From the NCBI GenBank assembly GCA_958415245.1, contig CATYYP010000128.1:1-5656 (forward strand): a DNA stretch of 5,656 nt. Direction: 5' to 3'. Below the pieces are notes generated by a model. The model did no database searches. It saw only the letters and a program-made list of their open reading frames with translations, and was not told where the DNA came from. This DNA is from Schaalia odontolytica. GTDB lineage: Bacteria; Actinomycetota; Actinomycetes; Actinomycetales; Actinomycetaceae. Shown here piece after piece: positions 5,586-5,656 of this stretch (its first letter is position 1; each line of letters begins with the position of its first letter). Position numbers and translations under genes: made by a program.

Positions 5586-5656
5586 TGTGTGCTCCTCTTT
5601 GAGTACAGTGCGATGGATCTGTCACCGCGTCATACTGACATAGTGCGCCTCACAGT
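5586..5656. other. Leader region of the small ORF; no further gene seen
   Basis: This stretch is less GC-rich than the coding DNA and should hold the promoter of the minus-strand small ORF and perhaps elements of a gene beyond the window. TATGAC on the minus strand (5634-5629) could be a -10 box, but its -35 would fall at or past the window edge. No coding frame or RNA gene is supported. Confidence 0.3.
5592..5598 (-). promoter_or_regulatory. Strong Shine-Dalgarno site of the small basic ORF
   Basis: On the minus strand AGAGGAG is separated from the ATG at 5585 by CACACA (6 nt), an optimal spacing. It is the main evidence that the small frame is translated. Confidence 0.6.

Noticed and set aside
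5567..5602. Short plus-strand frame beginning MRRNE after AAGGAG
   Set aside because: It has only about eleven codons, the Shine-Dalgarno spacing is too short, and the AAGGAG falls inside the opposing small ORF.
5353..5625. Minus-strand 90-codon frame across the small ORF region
   Set aside because: It has no ribosome-binding site, runs through the terminator hairpin into rdgB, and is in a different frame from the better-supported 40-codon ORF.
5620..5640. TGTCA...TGACA inverted repeat upstream of the small ORF
   Set aside because: The arms are only 5 bp with an 11-nt spacer and cannot be extended, so chance is an adequate explanation.

Overview
The window looks like ordinary chromosome from a high-GC actinobacterium. 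The third codon positions are strongly G/C, one start lacks a Shine-Dalgarno site, and the genes include a UvrD2-type helicase with a C-terminal HRDC domain, a NudC-type zinc-ribbon Nudix hydrolase and an rph-rdgB pair. The order and moderate GC would suit an Actinomycetaceae member such as Actinomyces or Schaalia, but that placement is inference.

Layout. Positions 1-114 are a comparatively AT-rich leader with a perfect DnaA-box 9-mer and a 7-codon upstream ORF. They lead into a 292-residue E1/ThiF-like (TOMM cyclodehydratase-like) protein of unknown function with a clear Shine-Dalgarno site. This gene converges on uvrD2, with one base between the two stop codons. On the minus strand nudC and uvrD2 form a tight two-gene unit transcribed leftward. 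A 36-bp spacer (3973-4008) separates nudC from the divergent rph-rdgB unit, where rdgB starts on a GTG overlapping the rph stop. The spacer holds a 7-bp element that reads as a TANNNT -10 box on both strands. The plus-strand box sits 7 nt before the rph ATG, which suggests a leaderless rph mRNA.

After rdgB comes a long imperfect hairpin (5400-5443) and a smaller one (5445-5458), probably terminators. Beyond them a 40-codon ORF on the minus strand (5463-5585) has an AGAGGAG Shine-Dalgarno site. It encodes a small, very basic protein that I do not recognise and is the best candidate for an undescribed gene here.

Functional theme: nucleic-acid and nucleotide housekeeping. NudC hydrolyses NAD(H) and may remove NAD caps from RNA. 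RNase PH trims RNA 3' ends by phosphorolysis, RdgB removes non-canonical purine NTPs, and UvrD2 unwinds DNA. No mobile element, CRISPR array, tRNA or rRNA was seen. No convincing new multi-gene system is visible; the interest lies in the small ORF, the symmetric divergent promoter, the UvrD2 lacking its cysteine module and the orphan E1-like protein.
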